A DNA stretch of 64,000 nucleotides, taken from positions 186,001-250,000 of the forward strand of contig CAWJEG010000009.1 in the NCBI GenBank assembly GCA_963841845.1. The letters are read 5' to 3'. Shown piece after piece: positions 35,867 through 44,279 of this stretch. The notes below the pieces were generated by a model. The model was not told the DNA's origin and made no database searches. It saw only the letters and a program-made list of their open reading frames with translations. This stretch comes from CAVVGZ01 sp963841845 (GTDB lineage Bacteria; Chloroflexota; Anaerolineae; Anaerolineales; Anaerolineaceae). Numbering within the stretch: the first letter of the stretch is position 1; every line of letters starts with the position of its first letter. The position numbers and the translations under genes are program-made.

Positions 35867-37081
35867 TTGGAAATAGATGACCAAGCAATCTCAATGGTGA
35901 AATTAGATACCCTTGCAGGAGTTGTCCAACAGTATTTCCGGATTGATGATTATATCCTTGGATCTCCCCGGCAAAATTTTGTAATTCAATACCATGGCCA
36001 TTTTATTTCTGAAAGCAGCCAGGCATACGATAAAATTGCCGCAAGTGTGCAAACCCTTGGGTTGGTTCCCCTTTTCCGAATCGAGAATGACCGCCAAACG
36101 ATTTACATTGTAGATGGATTGCCTGAACCAAAGCCCTCCAATGTTAACATCAATCTAATCCTTTTTGTTATTACTGTTTTTACAGTCATGCTGACTGGTG
36201 CTTTATATGGCCTGGAAGAACCTTTACCGGCTGGTATCCTTGAGACTTTCATATTTCTTGTTGAACGCGGCTGGCCTTTTGCGGTTAGTTTACTGGCTAT
36301 ATTAGGGGCACATGAATTTGGGCATTATCTGGTGGGCAGGTACCACAAGGAGCATGTTACCCTTCCATATTTTATTCCCTTTCCTCTCAGTCCATTTGGC
36401 ACAATGGGTGCTTTTATCAACATGAAACGACCGCCTAAAAACAGGCGTGCCCTGTTGGATATCGGAATTGCCGGGCCATTTTCCGGATTGGTTATTGCTA
36501 TACCGGTCCTAATTTTGGGATTATCTCTTTCAACAGTGGATATTCTGCCTGCGACAATTCCAGAAGGAATTTCTCTCCAGGTAGAAGGTAACTCAATCCT
36601 GTACCTGCTGGCAAAATTCCTGGTTTTCGGGCGGCTGCTGCCAGCTCCTGCAGATTTGAGCGGCATACCACTTATACATTTCTGGCTTGGGTATTTTTTT
36701 ACCGGGCACCCCGCCCCCCTTGGGAGCATGGATGTGTTACTGCACCCTGTGGCATGGGCAGGCTGGGCTGGAATACTTATCACTGGCTTAAACCTCCTAC
36801 CGGCAGGGCAATTGGATGGTGGACATATGCTTTATGTCCTTTTTGGCAAGAAAACTGCAAGCCGCATCTTACCGTTTGTGCTTGCTGGTCTGGTTTTGCT
36901 GGGTTTTGCCTGGAGCGGCTGGTGGTTGTGGGCGGTATTAATCTTTTTCCTGGGGAGATCCCATGCAGAACCCATGGATCAGGTCACACCGCTAGAAAGG
37001 TGGCGAAAAGTTCTGGCAGTTCTGGCATTGGTGCTATTCTTCCTTACATTCACACCGGTCCCACTATCTCTATTGTATTAG
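35867..37081 (+). CDS. site-2 protease-type zinc metalloprotease (M50)
   Basis: A 404-residue membrane protein. A soluble N-terminal region (1-85) is followed by six or seven helices. HEFGH near residue 147 is the zinc-binding HExxH in a membrane helix, and LLPAGQLDGGHML near residue 315 is the second zinc motif (NxxPxxxLDG type). The order resembles EGY1-like/S2P proteases, which cut membrane-anchored regulators. The start is a TTG behind GAGGT; ATG 35894 is an alternative. Its substrate is unknown, and no sigma or anti-sigma gene is adjacent. Confidence 0.88.
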   Translation: MEIDDQAISMVKLDTLAGVVQQYFRIDDYILGSPRQNFVIQYHGHFISESSQAYDKIAASVQTLGLVPLFRIENDRQTIYIVDGLPEPKPSNVNINLILFVITVFTVMLTGALYGLEEPLPAGILETFIFLVERGWPFAVSLLAILGAHEFGHYLVGRYHKEHVTLPYFIPFPLSPFGTMGAFINMKRPPKNRRALLDIGIAGPFSGLVIAIPVLILGLSLSTVDILPATIPEGISLQVEGNSILYLLAKFLVFGRLLPAPADLSGIPLIHFWLGYFFTGHPAPLGSMDVLLHPVAWAGWAGILITGLNLLPAGQLDGGHMLYVLFGKKTASRILPFVLAGLVLLGFAWSGWWLWAVLIFFLGRSHAEPMDQVTPLERWRKVLAVLALVLFFLTFTPVPLSLLY

Positions 37082-37111
37082 GTTGTTGAAAGAGTCACAT
37101 AAAAAGAATAA

Positions 37112-38215
37112 CTAACTGTTCATTGTTTGGATAAGTCTTCCATCAAGGGTCAAGTAATTTTTCATTAATGTTACTGTCAAGCAGGAATGAGCTGGCAGGA
37201 TACAGAGTAAATCCCCAATTTTAATTTTTTCTATTCCATTTTCTATATGAATTATGCCATGCTCCTGGGACAACCTGGCCACATATGCCCTTTCGACCGG
37301 TTTTCCCCACCCAAAGGGTGCCGGGAATGCAATCAATCCATATTTGGTTATCCCATTTTCAAAAAATGTGTCTTTTGATAAGTGTACTGCCCCGCCATAA
37401 ATAACCAGTTCTTTTCGCTCGGGATGGCTTGCGACAACCGGACAAGCCACAGCGACACCGATCTGTTCTGCGGTGCAAGAACCAATCTTCAGCTGCTGTG
37501 CATCATAAAAAATAAAATTACCTGGCCGGATTTCGGTGGTTCCTGCAAAATCGTCACACAATGAGCAGGAAGGAGTGTCCCCAATGGATATTTCCAGGCC
37601 GGCCATGCCGCGGGATGCAAGTTCGCTGCTCAGCGTGCGCAAACGATTCATGGTTTCGCTATGAATATGACAGACTTCTTCTGCTGTATTCGCATGGTAG
37701 GTATGACCGGCATGAACAAGCACCCCCTTAATAATAATTTTACTGGAGGCCTGTGCCCGTTTTGCTATCTGGAGGATTTGATCGCTATTTTTCCAATCGA
37801 TACCGGTACGGTTACTTCCTGGATCAACTTTGACCCATACCTGAACTGGATGATCCAGGTAACTTGATAAAAATTCCAATGTCTCCATGGATTCGATCAA
37901 CAAGCCAAGTTGAATTTTTCCGGCAAGCTGATTAATTTCAGGCATTTGCCTTATATTAACGGGAAATGCAATGGTGATATCACGCCAGCCATTCTTTGCA
38001 AAGTAGTGAGCCATGTCCACGGCAGAAACTGTAATTTTTTTGATACCTTCATCCGAAAACCACCCGCCGATTTCAGCTGATTGGTGGGTTTTAAAATGAG
38101 GACGCAGTTCCACCCGAGAGGTCTTGGCCTTCGTGACCATCCGGGCAATATTCTTACGGGCTATGTTTTCATCCAAAAGCAAGGTCGGTTTTACAATTTG
38201 GTTGAATAGCTGCAT
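37112..38215 (-). CDS. D-threonine aldolase / D-serine dehydratase-like PLP enzyme
   Basis: A 367-residue protein from ATG 38215, preceded by GAGGAG. It has the alanine-racemase-type barrel with the PLP Lys in RPHFKTHQ. The C-terminal LPAHSCLTV carries the His and Cys that bind the metal in D-threonine aldolase and D-serine dehydratase enzymes. It would cleave D-threonine to glycine and acetaldehyde or act on a related D-hydroxyamino acid. The longer frame to 38398 has no ribosome site and unrelated sequence, and is rejected. Confidence 0.85.
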   Translation of the reverse strand: MQLFNQIVKPTLLLDENIARKNIARMVTKAKTSRVELRPHFKTHQSAEIGGWFSDEGIKKITVSAVDMAHYFAKNGWRDITIAFPVNIRQMPEINQLAGKIQLGLLIESMETLEFLSSYLDHPVQVWVKVDPGSNRTGIDWKNSDQILQIAKRAQASSKIIIKGVLVHAGHTYHANTAEEVCHIHSETMNRLRTLSSELASRGMAGLEISIGDTPSCSLCDDFAGTTEIRPGNFIFYDAQQLKIGSCTAEQIGVAVACPVVASHPERKELVIYGGAVHLSKDTFFENGITKYGLIAFPAPFGWGKPVERAYVARLSQEHGIIHIENGIEKIKIGDLLCILPAHSCLTVTLMKNYLTLDGRLIQTMNS

Positions 38216-38308
38216 TGGGAAAAACTCCTCATTCTTCGATAATATGATTAAATTATAATCATTACTTGTCGACTCATTCATCGCAATCAGCCATCTGATG
38301 GGAAAGAA

Positions 38309-38879
38309 ATGACGAAATTCAGGATTATCATTAACCCTGTTGCAGGAAGAGGTGCTGCAGGAAAAATTGCTCCGAAAATTAAAATGCATATTTTCCAAAC
38401 ACCGGGCGAGTTACGATGTTGTATTTAGCGAGAGTCCATGGCATGCCGCCTGCCTGGCCCAGCAGGCTGTTGGATAAGGATATGATATTGTTGTATCATT
38501 TTCCCCTGGTCGCGTGAGAGATGGGTAAAGAAAAAATTCAACAACGAGCATTAATGGTACCGGTGATGAACGGGATTTGTCTGGTTGGCAGATTTTTCCT
38601 GGCTCCGACCAGCCAGGTTGATGGTGGATTATATTTAATATCTATTTCGCAGAAAAAGCGAGCAAATCTGAGATACTGGGATCAATTATGCTATTTTATG
38701 AACGGAATACAGGTTGGGCATCCGGCTATCACCAACTATCTACCATCAAAGTTAAAGTTGCCGCTCGCGAAGGCTCCTTGCCTGCCCATACTGACGGGGA
38801 AACACTGAGCACACAGGCTGTCCAATTAAGAATGGAATTGAAAGCCAACCAGATTGAACTGATGGTAAAACCCGCCTGA
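38309..38879 (+). pseudogene. decayed diacylglycerol-kinase-type gene (DAGK/YegS family)
   Basis: Pieces in several frames match a lipid-kinase catalytic domain. The N-terminus is FRIIINPVAGRGAAGKIAPKI (38315-38377). After a +1 shift come YDVVFSESPWHAACLAQQ and GYDIVVS, separated by a stop. The GGDGT region and much of the middle are missing (roughly 400 bases short). NGICLVGRFFLAP and, after another shift, FNIYFAEKASKSEILGS ... LPAHTDGETLSTQA form the C-terminus. Its last codon overlaps the start of the acyltransferase gene (TGATG), showing a former phospholipid operon. Confidence 0.85.
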
Positions 38880-39574
38880 TGAAGATTATTCGTGGTCTGG
38901 TAAATTTTGTTATCAAAGTGCTTATTTCGATTGCATGCCGGATTGATGCAAGCGAGTTGAACAAAATCGCAGCTGCCGGACCTCTCATTCTGGCTACCAA
39001 CCATGTCAATTTCCTGGAGATACCGCTGATATATATCTGGATGCAGCCCCGCCCGCTTAATGCCTTGATTAAAATAGAAACGACCCGTCATCCCTTTTTC
39101 GGTTTTTTAGCGGATAGTTGGGGAGGTATTCCGGTGCGAAGGGGAGAGTTTGACCGGAGCGCTTTAATGACCTGTATAAAATCACTGGAGGACGGCAATA
39201 TCCTGGCAATTTCCCTGGAGGGTACACGCAGCGGGGACGGGAAACTTCTCCAAGGATATCCAGGAGTGATCCCAATTGCGCTGAAGACCGCAGCTCCAAT
39301 TCAACCGGTTGCATTTTATGGACACGAAAATTTTTGGAAAAATATTCTGTCTTTGAAAAGGACGGATTTTAAAATTGTGGTGGGGGAACCCTTTTTGCTC
39401 AAGAATCCTGGTTTGGGGATGTCGCGTGATGTCCGCCAGGAAATTGTAGACCAGATCATGTTACGCCTTGCCATTTTGATGCCTGAAAAATACCGGGGGT
39501 TTTATTCAGACCTCAGTCAGATGAAAAATGACTATTACGATTTTTTACCCACTAATGACGATTTAACCCGGTGA
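38879..39574 (+). CDS. 1-acyl-glycerol-3-phosphate acyltransferase-like (PlsC family)
   Basis: A 231-residue acyltransferase. Motif I, usually HX4D, reads NHVNFLEIP, so the catalytic partner is Glu, not Asp. Motif III-like SLEGTRSGDG is present and IQPVAFYG follows. It should acylate lysophosphatidate or a similar lysolipid at the membrane. The N-terminus has a hydrophobic stretch (residues 5-20). The start codon overlaps the stop of the decayed lipid-kinase gene, so the two were once coupled. Confidence 0.85.
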   Translation: MKIIRGLVNFVIKVLISIACRIDASELNKIAAAGPLILATNHVNFLEIPLIYIWMQPRPLNALIKIETTRHPFFGFLADSWGGIPVRRGEFDRSALMTCIKSLEDGNILAISLEGTRSGDGKLLQGYPGVIPIALKTAAPIQPVAFYGHENFWKNILSLKRTDFKIVVGEPFLLKNPGLGMSRDVRQEIVDQIMLRLAILMPEKYRGFYSDLSQMKNDYYDFLPTNDDLTR

Positions 39575-39644
39575 ACCAATTCCACTTTAGATTCAAAATC
39601 AATAGGTTCACCTACTTGAAAAAATAGAAAATTGGTTCTATAAT

Positions 39645-40856
39645 ATGGGTATGGACAGTATCCAAAAGCTAATTGCCCTGGGAGATTCGGTTGATTACGA
39701 ATTAGATGGGTTACCCCTGCTGCAAGCAACTGGTGCAGGCTTTCAGGTGAGTAACTGTGGCGTAAATCACCCGCCTTCAGCTACGTGCAGCAGCCCTTCC
39801 GATAAATTATCCCGTCTGCCGGTATTTTTTGCTGCCGCTGGAGGAAAGCGCATCCCAATCCTGAAAACAGTCCTGACCTCGGTTTGCGAAAGGGATTGTA
39901 ATTATTGCGGAATGCGTTCCGGCATTGACTGCCAGCGTTATTCATTTCGACCGGAGGAAATGGCGAAGGCTTTTATTCAAATGTACCGCCAAAATATTGT
40001 CAAGGGAATTTTTTTGAGCTCGGGAATTGCTGGTGGAGGTATCAGCACCCAGGACCGCTTACTGGCAACCACTGAAATTTTACGCAAGGAAATGGGTTAC
40101 CACGGCTACATCCATCTCAAGATCATGCCAGGTTCTGAGATGGCGCAAATAGAAAGGGCGATGCAGTTGGCCGACCGGGTGTCTGTCAATCTTGAAACAA
40201 CCTCAACAACATTACTTCAAAAATTAGCTCCCCACAAGGGTTTCCTTGATGAACTTCTCCAACCATTAAAATGGGTCGAGGAAATACGAAAAAAACAATC
40301 GCGGCATACAACCTGGCAGGATCGTCAGCCTTCCAGTACAACCCAATTTGTGGTTGGACCAGCCGGCGAAACTGATTTTGAACTGCTCCATCTCTCCGGC
40401 TACCTCTATAAACAATTAAACCTGAGCCGGGTTTATTATTCCCGCTTTAATCCTATCCCCGGGACACCGCTGGAAAATGAGCCAGGCACCCATCCGCAAA
40501 GACAGGTGCGTCTTTACCAGGCTTCCTTTTTATTAAGGGACTATGGATATGACGTGGAGGATTTTAATTTCCTTGATGGGGGATATTTACCATTAAACAG
40601 AGATCCCAAGGTGTTATGGGCAGAAAAGAACCTCAGGGATGAACCGGTTGAGATAAACCGTGCAGATTATTCACAGCTTCTGCGGATTCCTGGAATTGGT
40701 CCGATAGGAGCCCGCAGAATTATTGAAAAACGGAATACTCATAAACTCGTCAATATGGATGAAATTCGATCATTTGGGATTCGCCTGGAAGCGGCCAAAC
40801 CCTTCATGCTGGTTAATGGCAAATGCATGCCTGTGCAACTGGAATTATTTGGTTGA
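39645..40856 (+). CDS. radical SAM protein of the putative DNA modification/repair family
   Basis: A 403-residue protein. CERDCNYC near residue 85 is the CxxxCxxC cluster site, followed by a radical SAM barrel. The C-terminus has a helix-hairpin-helix DNA-binding motif, LLRIPGIGPIGARRIIEKR. This architecture matches the family usually found next to a uracil-DNA glycosylase-like gene. That partner is absent here: the downstream neighbour is the convergent livM, only 4 bases away. The reaction is unproven in the family. Confidence 0.88.
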   Translation: MGMDSIQKLIALGDSVDYELDGLPLLQATGAGFQVSNCGVNHPPSATCSSPSDKLSRLPVFFAAAGGKRIPILKTVLTSVCERDCNYCGMRSGIDCQRYSFRPEEMAKAFIQMYRQNIVKGIFLSSGIAGGGISTQDRLLATTEILRKEMGYHGYIHLKIMPGSEMAQIERAMQLADRVSVNLETTSTTLLQKLAPHKGFLDELLQPLKWVEEIRKKQSRHTTWQDRQPSSTTQFVVGPAGETDFELLHLSGYLYKQLNLSRVYYSRFNPIPGTPLENEPGTHPQRQVRLYQASFLLRDYGYDVEDFNFLDGGYLPLNRDPKVLWAEKNLRDEPVEINRADYSQLLRIPGIGPIGARRIIEKRNTHKLVNMDEIRSFGIRLEAAKPFMLVNGKCMPVQLELFG

Positions 40857-40860
40857 AGCC

Positions 40861-41844
40861 CTAATCAGATGCAGGAATCACTTCCTTTGATCTGGTTTTC
40901 CGCTTTAACCCCCTGATCAGTCTTTCCACTCCACCAAAAATTCCAGAGGGCATAAAAATAATCATGAGTACAACCGCTGCCCCAACAAAAACAGTACGGT
41001 AAAGTCCGAGAGGTCGGAGTGCTTCATTTAAGATCGTGATGGCAAAAGCTCCAACCACGCCTCCCATAAATCTTCCCGATCCCCCGAGTAAGACCATGGC
41101 GATTCCGAGTAAGAAGGTGCTGTCCTCCAGGAAAGAGACAGATATCGCCCCGGCATAGTGAACATAAAAAGCTCCTATGATTCCGGTGAAAAAGGACGAT
41201 ATTGAAAAAACCCACAGTTTATATTTGTACTGGTTAACACCCGAACTTTCTGCCAGCGATTCTGAGTCTCTGACCGCTGCAAAAGCCAAACCTGTTGGAG
41301 AGTAGATAATTTTATACATTAGAAACATGATGATTGCAAATACTACAAATAGCAGATAGTACCAGGGTAGAGCGTACATACTGCTGAATTCATATCCAAA
41401 TAGTTCCAGACCAGGGATATTGGAGATTAATCCAGCGGGTTGGATACCCAAGGCTGATCCTCGCCTTACAATGGTTGGCAATACCATTTGTAAAGCATAT
41501 GTAATCAATGCTATATAAATCCCCTTGAATCTAAGACAGGGTAAACCAAGGAGAAATCCAATTATTGCAGCAACAATGCCTCCAAAAAGAACCCCAATGA
41601 TTGGAGTCCAGCCCAGATTCATCACCAGAACAGCACTTGTGTAGGCTCCTATTGCATAGAATGCAATCTGCGCAAAAGCAAAAATTCCAGCAAAACCAAT
41701 TAATAAATCCCAAGCTGAGGCAACAACGCTCCAGATCAAACACATGACCAGGATATGGAGTGCGTATTGGCTTGATCCAATTAAAAGAGGCAAGACGGCC
41801 AGAACAACCAGAGTGCCAATATAAATGAAAAGATCCCTCTTCAT
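40861..41844 (-). CDS. livM: branched-chain amino-acid-type ABC permease, LivM
   Basis: A 327-residue inner-membrane permease with about nine or ten helices and the LivM-type GIAMVLLGGSGRFMGGVVGA motif contacting the ATPase. It is the last gene of the transporter operon (livK, livG, livF, livH, livM in transcription order). GGAGG precedes the ATG, and it starts 1 base after the livH stop. The substrate class is inferred below from the linked aminotransferase. Confidence 0.93.
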   Translation of the reverse strand: MKRDLFIYIGTLVVLAVLPLLIGSSQYALHILVMCLIWSVVASAWDLLIGFAGIFAFAQIAFYAIGAYTSAVLVMNLGWTPIIGVLFGGIVAAIIGFLLGLPCLRFKGIYIALITYALQMVLPTIVRRGSALGIQPAGLISNIPGLELFGYEFSSMYALPWYYLLFVVFAIIMFLMYKIIYSPTGLAFAAVRDSESLAESSGVNQYKYKLWVFSISSFFTGIIGAFYVHYAGAISVSFLEDSTFLLGIAMVLLGGSGRFMGGVVGAFAITILNEALRPLGLYRTVFVGAAVVLMIIFMPSGIFGGVERLIRGLKRKTRSKEVIPASD

Positions 41845-41845
41845 C

Positions 41846-42724
41846 CTATTCCTCCAATGCTTCCCAAGTGCCGAATAAGCCCCTTGGCCTGAATATCATT
41901 ATGGCTAAAAGAATGATGAAGAAAACAACCATCGTCCAAACGGCGCCAATATACATAGCCACCATTGATTCAACAATACCCAGAATGAAAGCTGCCACCA
42001 GGGTACCCTTAATGCTTCCCAGTCCCCCGAAAAAGACGATCACAAATGCCTTGACAAATGGTTCATTCCCGCCGAAGGGGTAGATCATATACTTGGGTGC
42101 CAGTAATATTCCACTGACACCTGCCAGAACTGCAGAGATACCGAATGTAAACGCAAACACCCAGTGGATGGGTATTCCAACAATGTTAGCGCCCATTGGA
42201 CTTTGGGCAACCGCCCGCATAGCCATTCCCAACCGGTTGTGTTTGAGAAATAATTCCAGAATAACCACAATCAAAATTGCTATGATAAAGATTAATATAT
42301 CATTCCAGCTGATAACGAAATTTCCAATCGTGACCGTACCCTCGATGATGGGTGGGATTGCTTTCTTGCGCGAACCAAAAATTACCAGGGCAAGGTTATT
42401 GAGGAATAATGAAAAGCCAAGGGTGGCAAGAAAAACGTCGTTACCCCAACCTGGTCTGCCGCGAATTGGGCGCACTACAAATCTTTCAAGAAATATACCG
42501 AATAGAAACATGATAGGTAAGGCAATGGCGAATGCAATCCAGTAACTTTGAGAGAATAATGTGATTCCAACCCAGACGATATAGGCACCCCATACAAAAA
42601 ATGAACCGTGGGCAAAATTGTAAGCCTTGGCAATCCCATAAAGCAGCGATAATCCAAGAGAGATTACCCCATAAACAGCCCCCAGAATGAGACCGCCAAT
42701 CAAAGCATCAACAAGTTGTGTCAT
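41846..42724 (-). CDS. livH: branched-chain amino-acid-type ABC permease, LivH
   Basis: A 292-residue permease with about eight helices, GLSLLYGIAKAYNFAHG near the start and the ATPase-contact loop VFFGGLGSIKGTLVAAF. The start at 42724 is chosen because GGAGG sits 8 bases upstream. The TTG at 42739 is too close to that site. It forms a heterodimer with LivM in the membrane. Confidence 0.93.
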   Translation of the reverse strand: MTQLVDALIGGLILGAVYGVISLGLSLLYGIAKAYNFAHGSFFVWGAYIVWVGITLFSQSYWIAFAIALPIMFLFGIFLERFVVRPIRGRPGWGNDVFLATLGFSLFLNNLALVIFGSRKKAIPPIIEGTVTIGNFVISWNDILIFIIAILIVVILELFLKHNRLGMAMRAVAQSPMGANIVGIPIHWVFAFTFGISAVLAGVSGILLAPKYMIYPFGGNEPFVKAFVIVFFGGLGSIKGTLVAAFILGIVESMVAMYIGAVWTMVVFFIILLAIMIFRPRGLFGTWEALEE

Positions 42725-42758
42725 GTTCACATCCTCCAAACCAGGATTACCAAGCAGG

Positions 42759-43463
42759 TTATCTTCCCAGAAATGCTTTACGCACCTGCTCGCTATTCAA
42801 TGCCTCATCCTTCGTCCCTTCAAAACAGATACGACCGTCCTCCATCAAATACACCCGGTCAGCATATTCTGAAGCAAGCCGGACACTCTGCTCCACCAGT
42901 AGAATAGTCATCCCCTTCTGGTTAATTTCTCTGAGTTTCTTGAAAACCTCGGTGCGAAGAATTGGAGCCAGCCCCAGCGAAGGTTCATCCACAGCCAGAA
43001 TACGTGCATCGGACATTAGCCCTCTGCCAACTGCCAACATGCGGGCTTCTCCCCCGCTTAATCCTGAAGCAACCCTGTTTTTTAATTGAGCCAACTTCGG
43101 AAATAAATGAAAGACGTATTCAAGGTTTTCAGACTCCCTTTTATGTGCATGGGGTGAAAAAGCACCCATCTTCAGGTTTTCCATTACGGTCATCTCGCTG
43201 AATAGATGCCTGTCCTCGGCGATGTAAACAAATCCTTGTTCAACTATTTTTCTTGGTGGTAGATGGGTGATCTCTATGCCATCCAAAATAACCTTCCCGG
43301 AGGATGGTGATAATAAACCGCAGAGCGTTTTTAATAATGTGCTCTTACCATGGCCGTTCGGACCCAGAATGGCAACAAATTCTCCTTCTTCTACTTTTAT
43401 GGAAATGTCTTTTAAGGCGTGAAATTCACCATAATGCGTATTTAGTTCCTTAGCCTCAAGCAT
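42759..43463 (-). CDS. livF: branched-chain amino-acid-type ABC ATPase, LivF
   Basis: A 234-residue ATPase. Walker A is GPNGHGKST, the signature is LSGGEARMLAVGR, and Walker B is ILAVDEPSLGL. The start ATG 43463 overlaps the livG stop by 8 bases; the longer frame to 43544 lies inside livG and is rejected. It powers transport together with LivG. Confidence 0.95.
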   Translation of the reverse strand: MLEAKELNTHYGEFHALKDISIKVEEGEFVAILGPNGHGKSTLLKTLCGLLSPSSGKVILDGIEITHLPPRKIVEQGFVYIAEDRHLFSEMTVMENLKMGAFSPHAHKRESENLEYVFHLFPKLAQLKNRVASGLSGGEARMLAVGRGLMSDARILAVDEPSLGLAPILRTEVFKKLREINQKGMTILLVEQSVRLASEYADRVYLMEDGRICFEGTKDEALNSEQVRKAFLGR

Positions 43464-44196
43464 ATTCTTCTCCGAGATAAATCTCTCTGACCAAATGATC
43501 CTGAGCCACTTCATCCGGGGTGCCAATCTTAATATTGTCTCCATTATTCAGAATCATTAATTCCTGGCAGAGCCCCATGAGCACCTGCATTAAATGTTCG
43601 ATGATGATTATGGTCACCGCTTTCTCGGTGTTAACCCTTTGAATTAGCTCCATGGTTGGTTCAATTTCAGATGGAGCCAGTCCGGCGATTATTTCATCAA
43701 GAAGCAGTAATTTTGGTTTTGTTGCCAATGCTACTGCCAGCATCACCATTTTTTTATTAAGCAGGCTTAGATTTTTAGGAGTGACATTTTCTTTTCCACT
43801 TAGACCAACAAATTTTATGATCTCCATTATGCTCTCCTTGTCACCTCCTTCCCTTGCTCCAAAGTATGCTCCAACCCTTACATTATCAAATACAGTGAGG
43901 TTCTTAAATGTAATTGGAATTTGAAATGTCCGGGCAATGCCATGCTGGCAGATCTGGTAAGGTCTGAACCCGTGAATATCCAGCCCATTAAAGAATATTT
44001 CCCCAGAGCCATGGAATTTTCCGGTAATCACGTTGAACAAGGTGGTTTTTCCAGAGCCATTCGGCCCTGCTATTCCAAAAATAGATTTTTCCTGAACGTT
44101 GAAGCTTAAATTATTTACCGCAGCCAGGTTTCCGAATTTCTTGACCAGATTCTGGACACGTAATAATGACTCTCTGCTAACCAGATTTTCACTCAT
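43456..44196 (-). CDS. livG: branched-chain amino-acid-type ABC ATPase, LivG
   Basis: A 246-residue ATPase with Walker A GPNGSGKTT and Walker B LLLLDEIIAGLAP. The signature region is unusual: NLSLLNKKMVMLAVAL stands where LSxGxQR is expected, so the C-loop Gly-Gly is not kept. Lys and Asn replace key residues, and ATP hydrolysis may depend mainly on the LivF site. The start ATG 44196 is chosen because the upstream extension is not conserved in type. It lies 83 bases after livK, behind a stable hairpin. Confidence 0.9.
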   Translation of the reverse strand: MSENLVSRESLLRVQNLVKKFGNLAAVNNLSFNVQEKSIFGIAGPNGSGKTTLFNVITGKFHGSGEIFFNGLDIHGFRPYQICQHGIARTFQIPITFKNLTVFDNVRVGAYFGAREGGDKESIMEIIKFVGLSGKENVTPKNLSLLNKKMVMLAVALATKPKLLLLDEIIAGLAPSEIEPTMELIQRVNTEKAVTIIIIEHLMQVLMGLCQELMILNNGDNIKIGTPDEVAQDHLVREIYLGEEYA

Positions 44197-44231
44197 CTTA
44201 TTCTCTACCGTAATGGATTTTGATAAAGGTA

Positions 44232-44265
44232 GGACGTGGGGTGATATTTGATCACACCCACGTCC
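44232..44265 (-). promoter_or_regulatory. intercistronic hairpin between livK and livG
   Basis: GGACGTGGGGTGAT (44232-44245) pairs with ATCACACCCACGTCC (44251-44265), about 14 pairs with a one-base bulge. There is no following T-run. It probably protects the livK transcript end or limits readthrough, as expected where a binding protein is needed in excess of the permease. Confidence 0.65.
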
Positions 44266-44279
44266 AAATAACAATTAGA

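Noticed and set aside
38216..38398. N-terminal extension of the D-threonine-aldolase-like gene
   Set aside because: It overlaps the start of the decayed lipid-kinase gene and has no family similarity; GAGGAG marks the start at 38215.
42093..42545. A 150-codon plus-strand frame
   Set aside because: Antisense to livH; no motif, no ribosome site.
43464..43544. Upstream extension of livF
   Set aside because: It lies inside livG in another frame; the start overlapping the livG stop is the coupled one.
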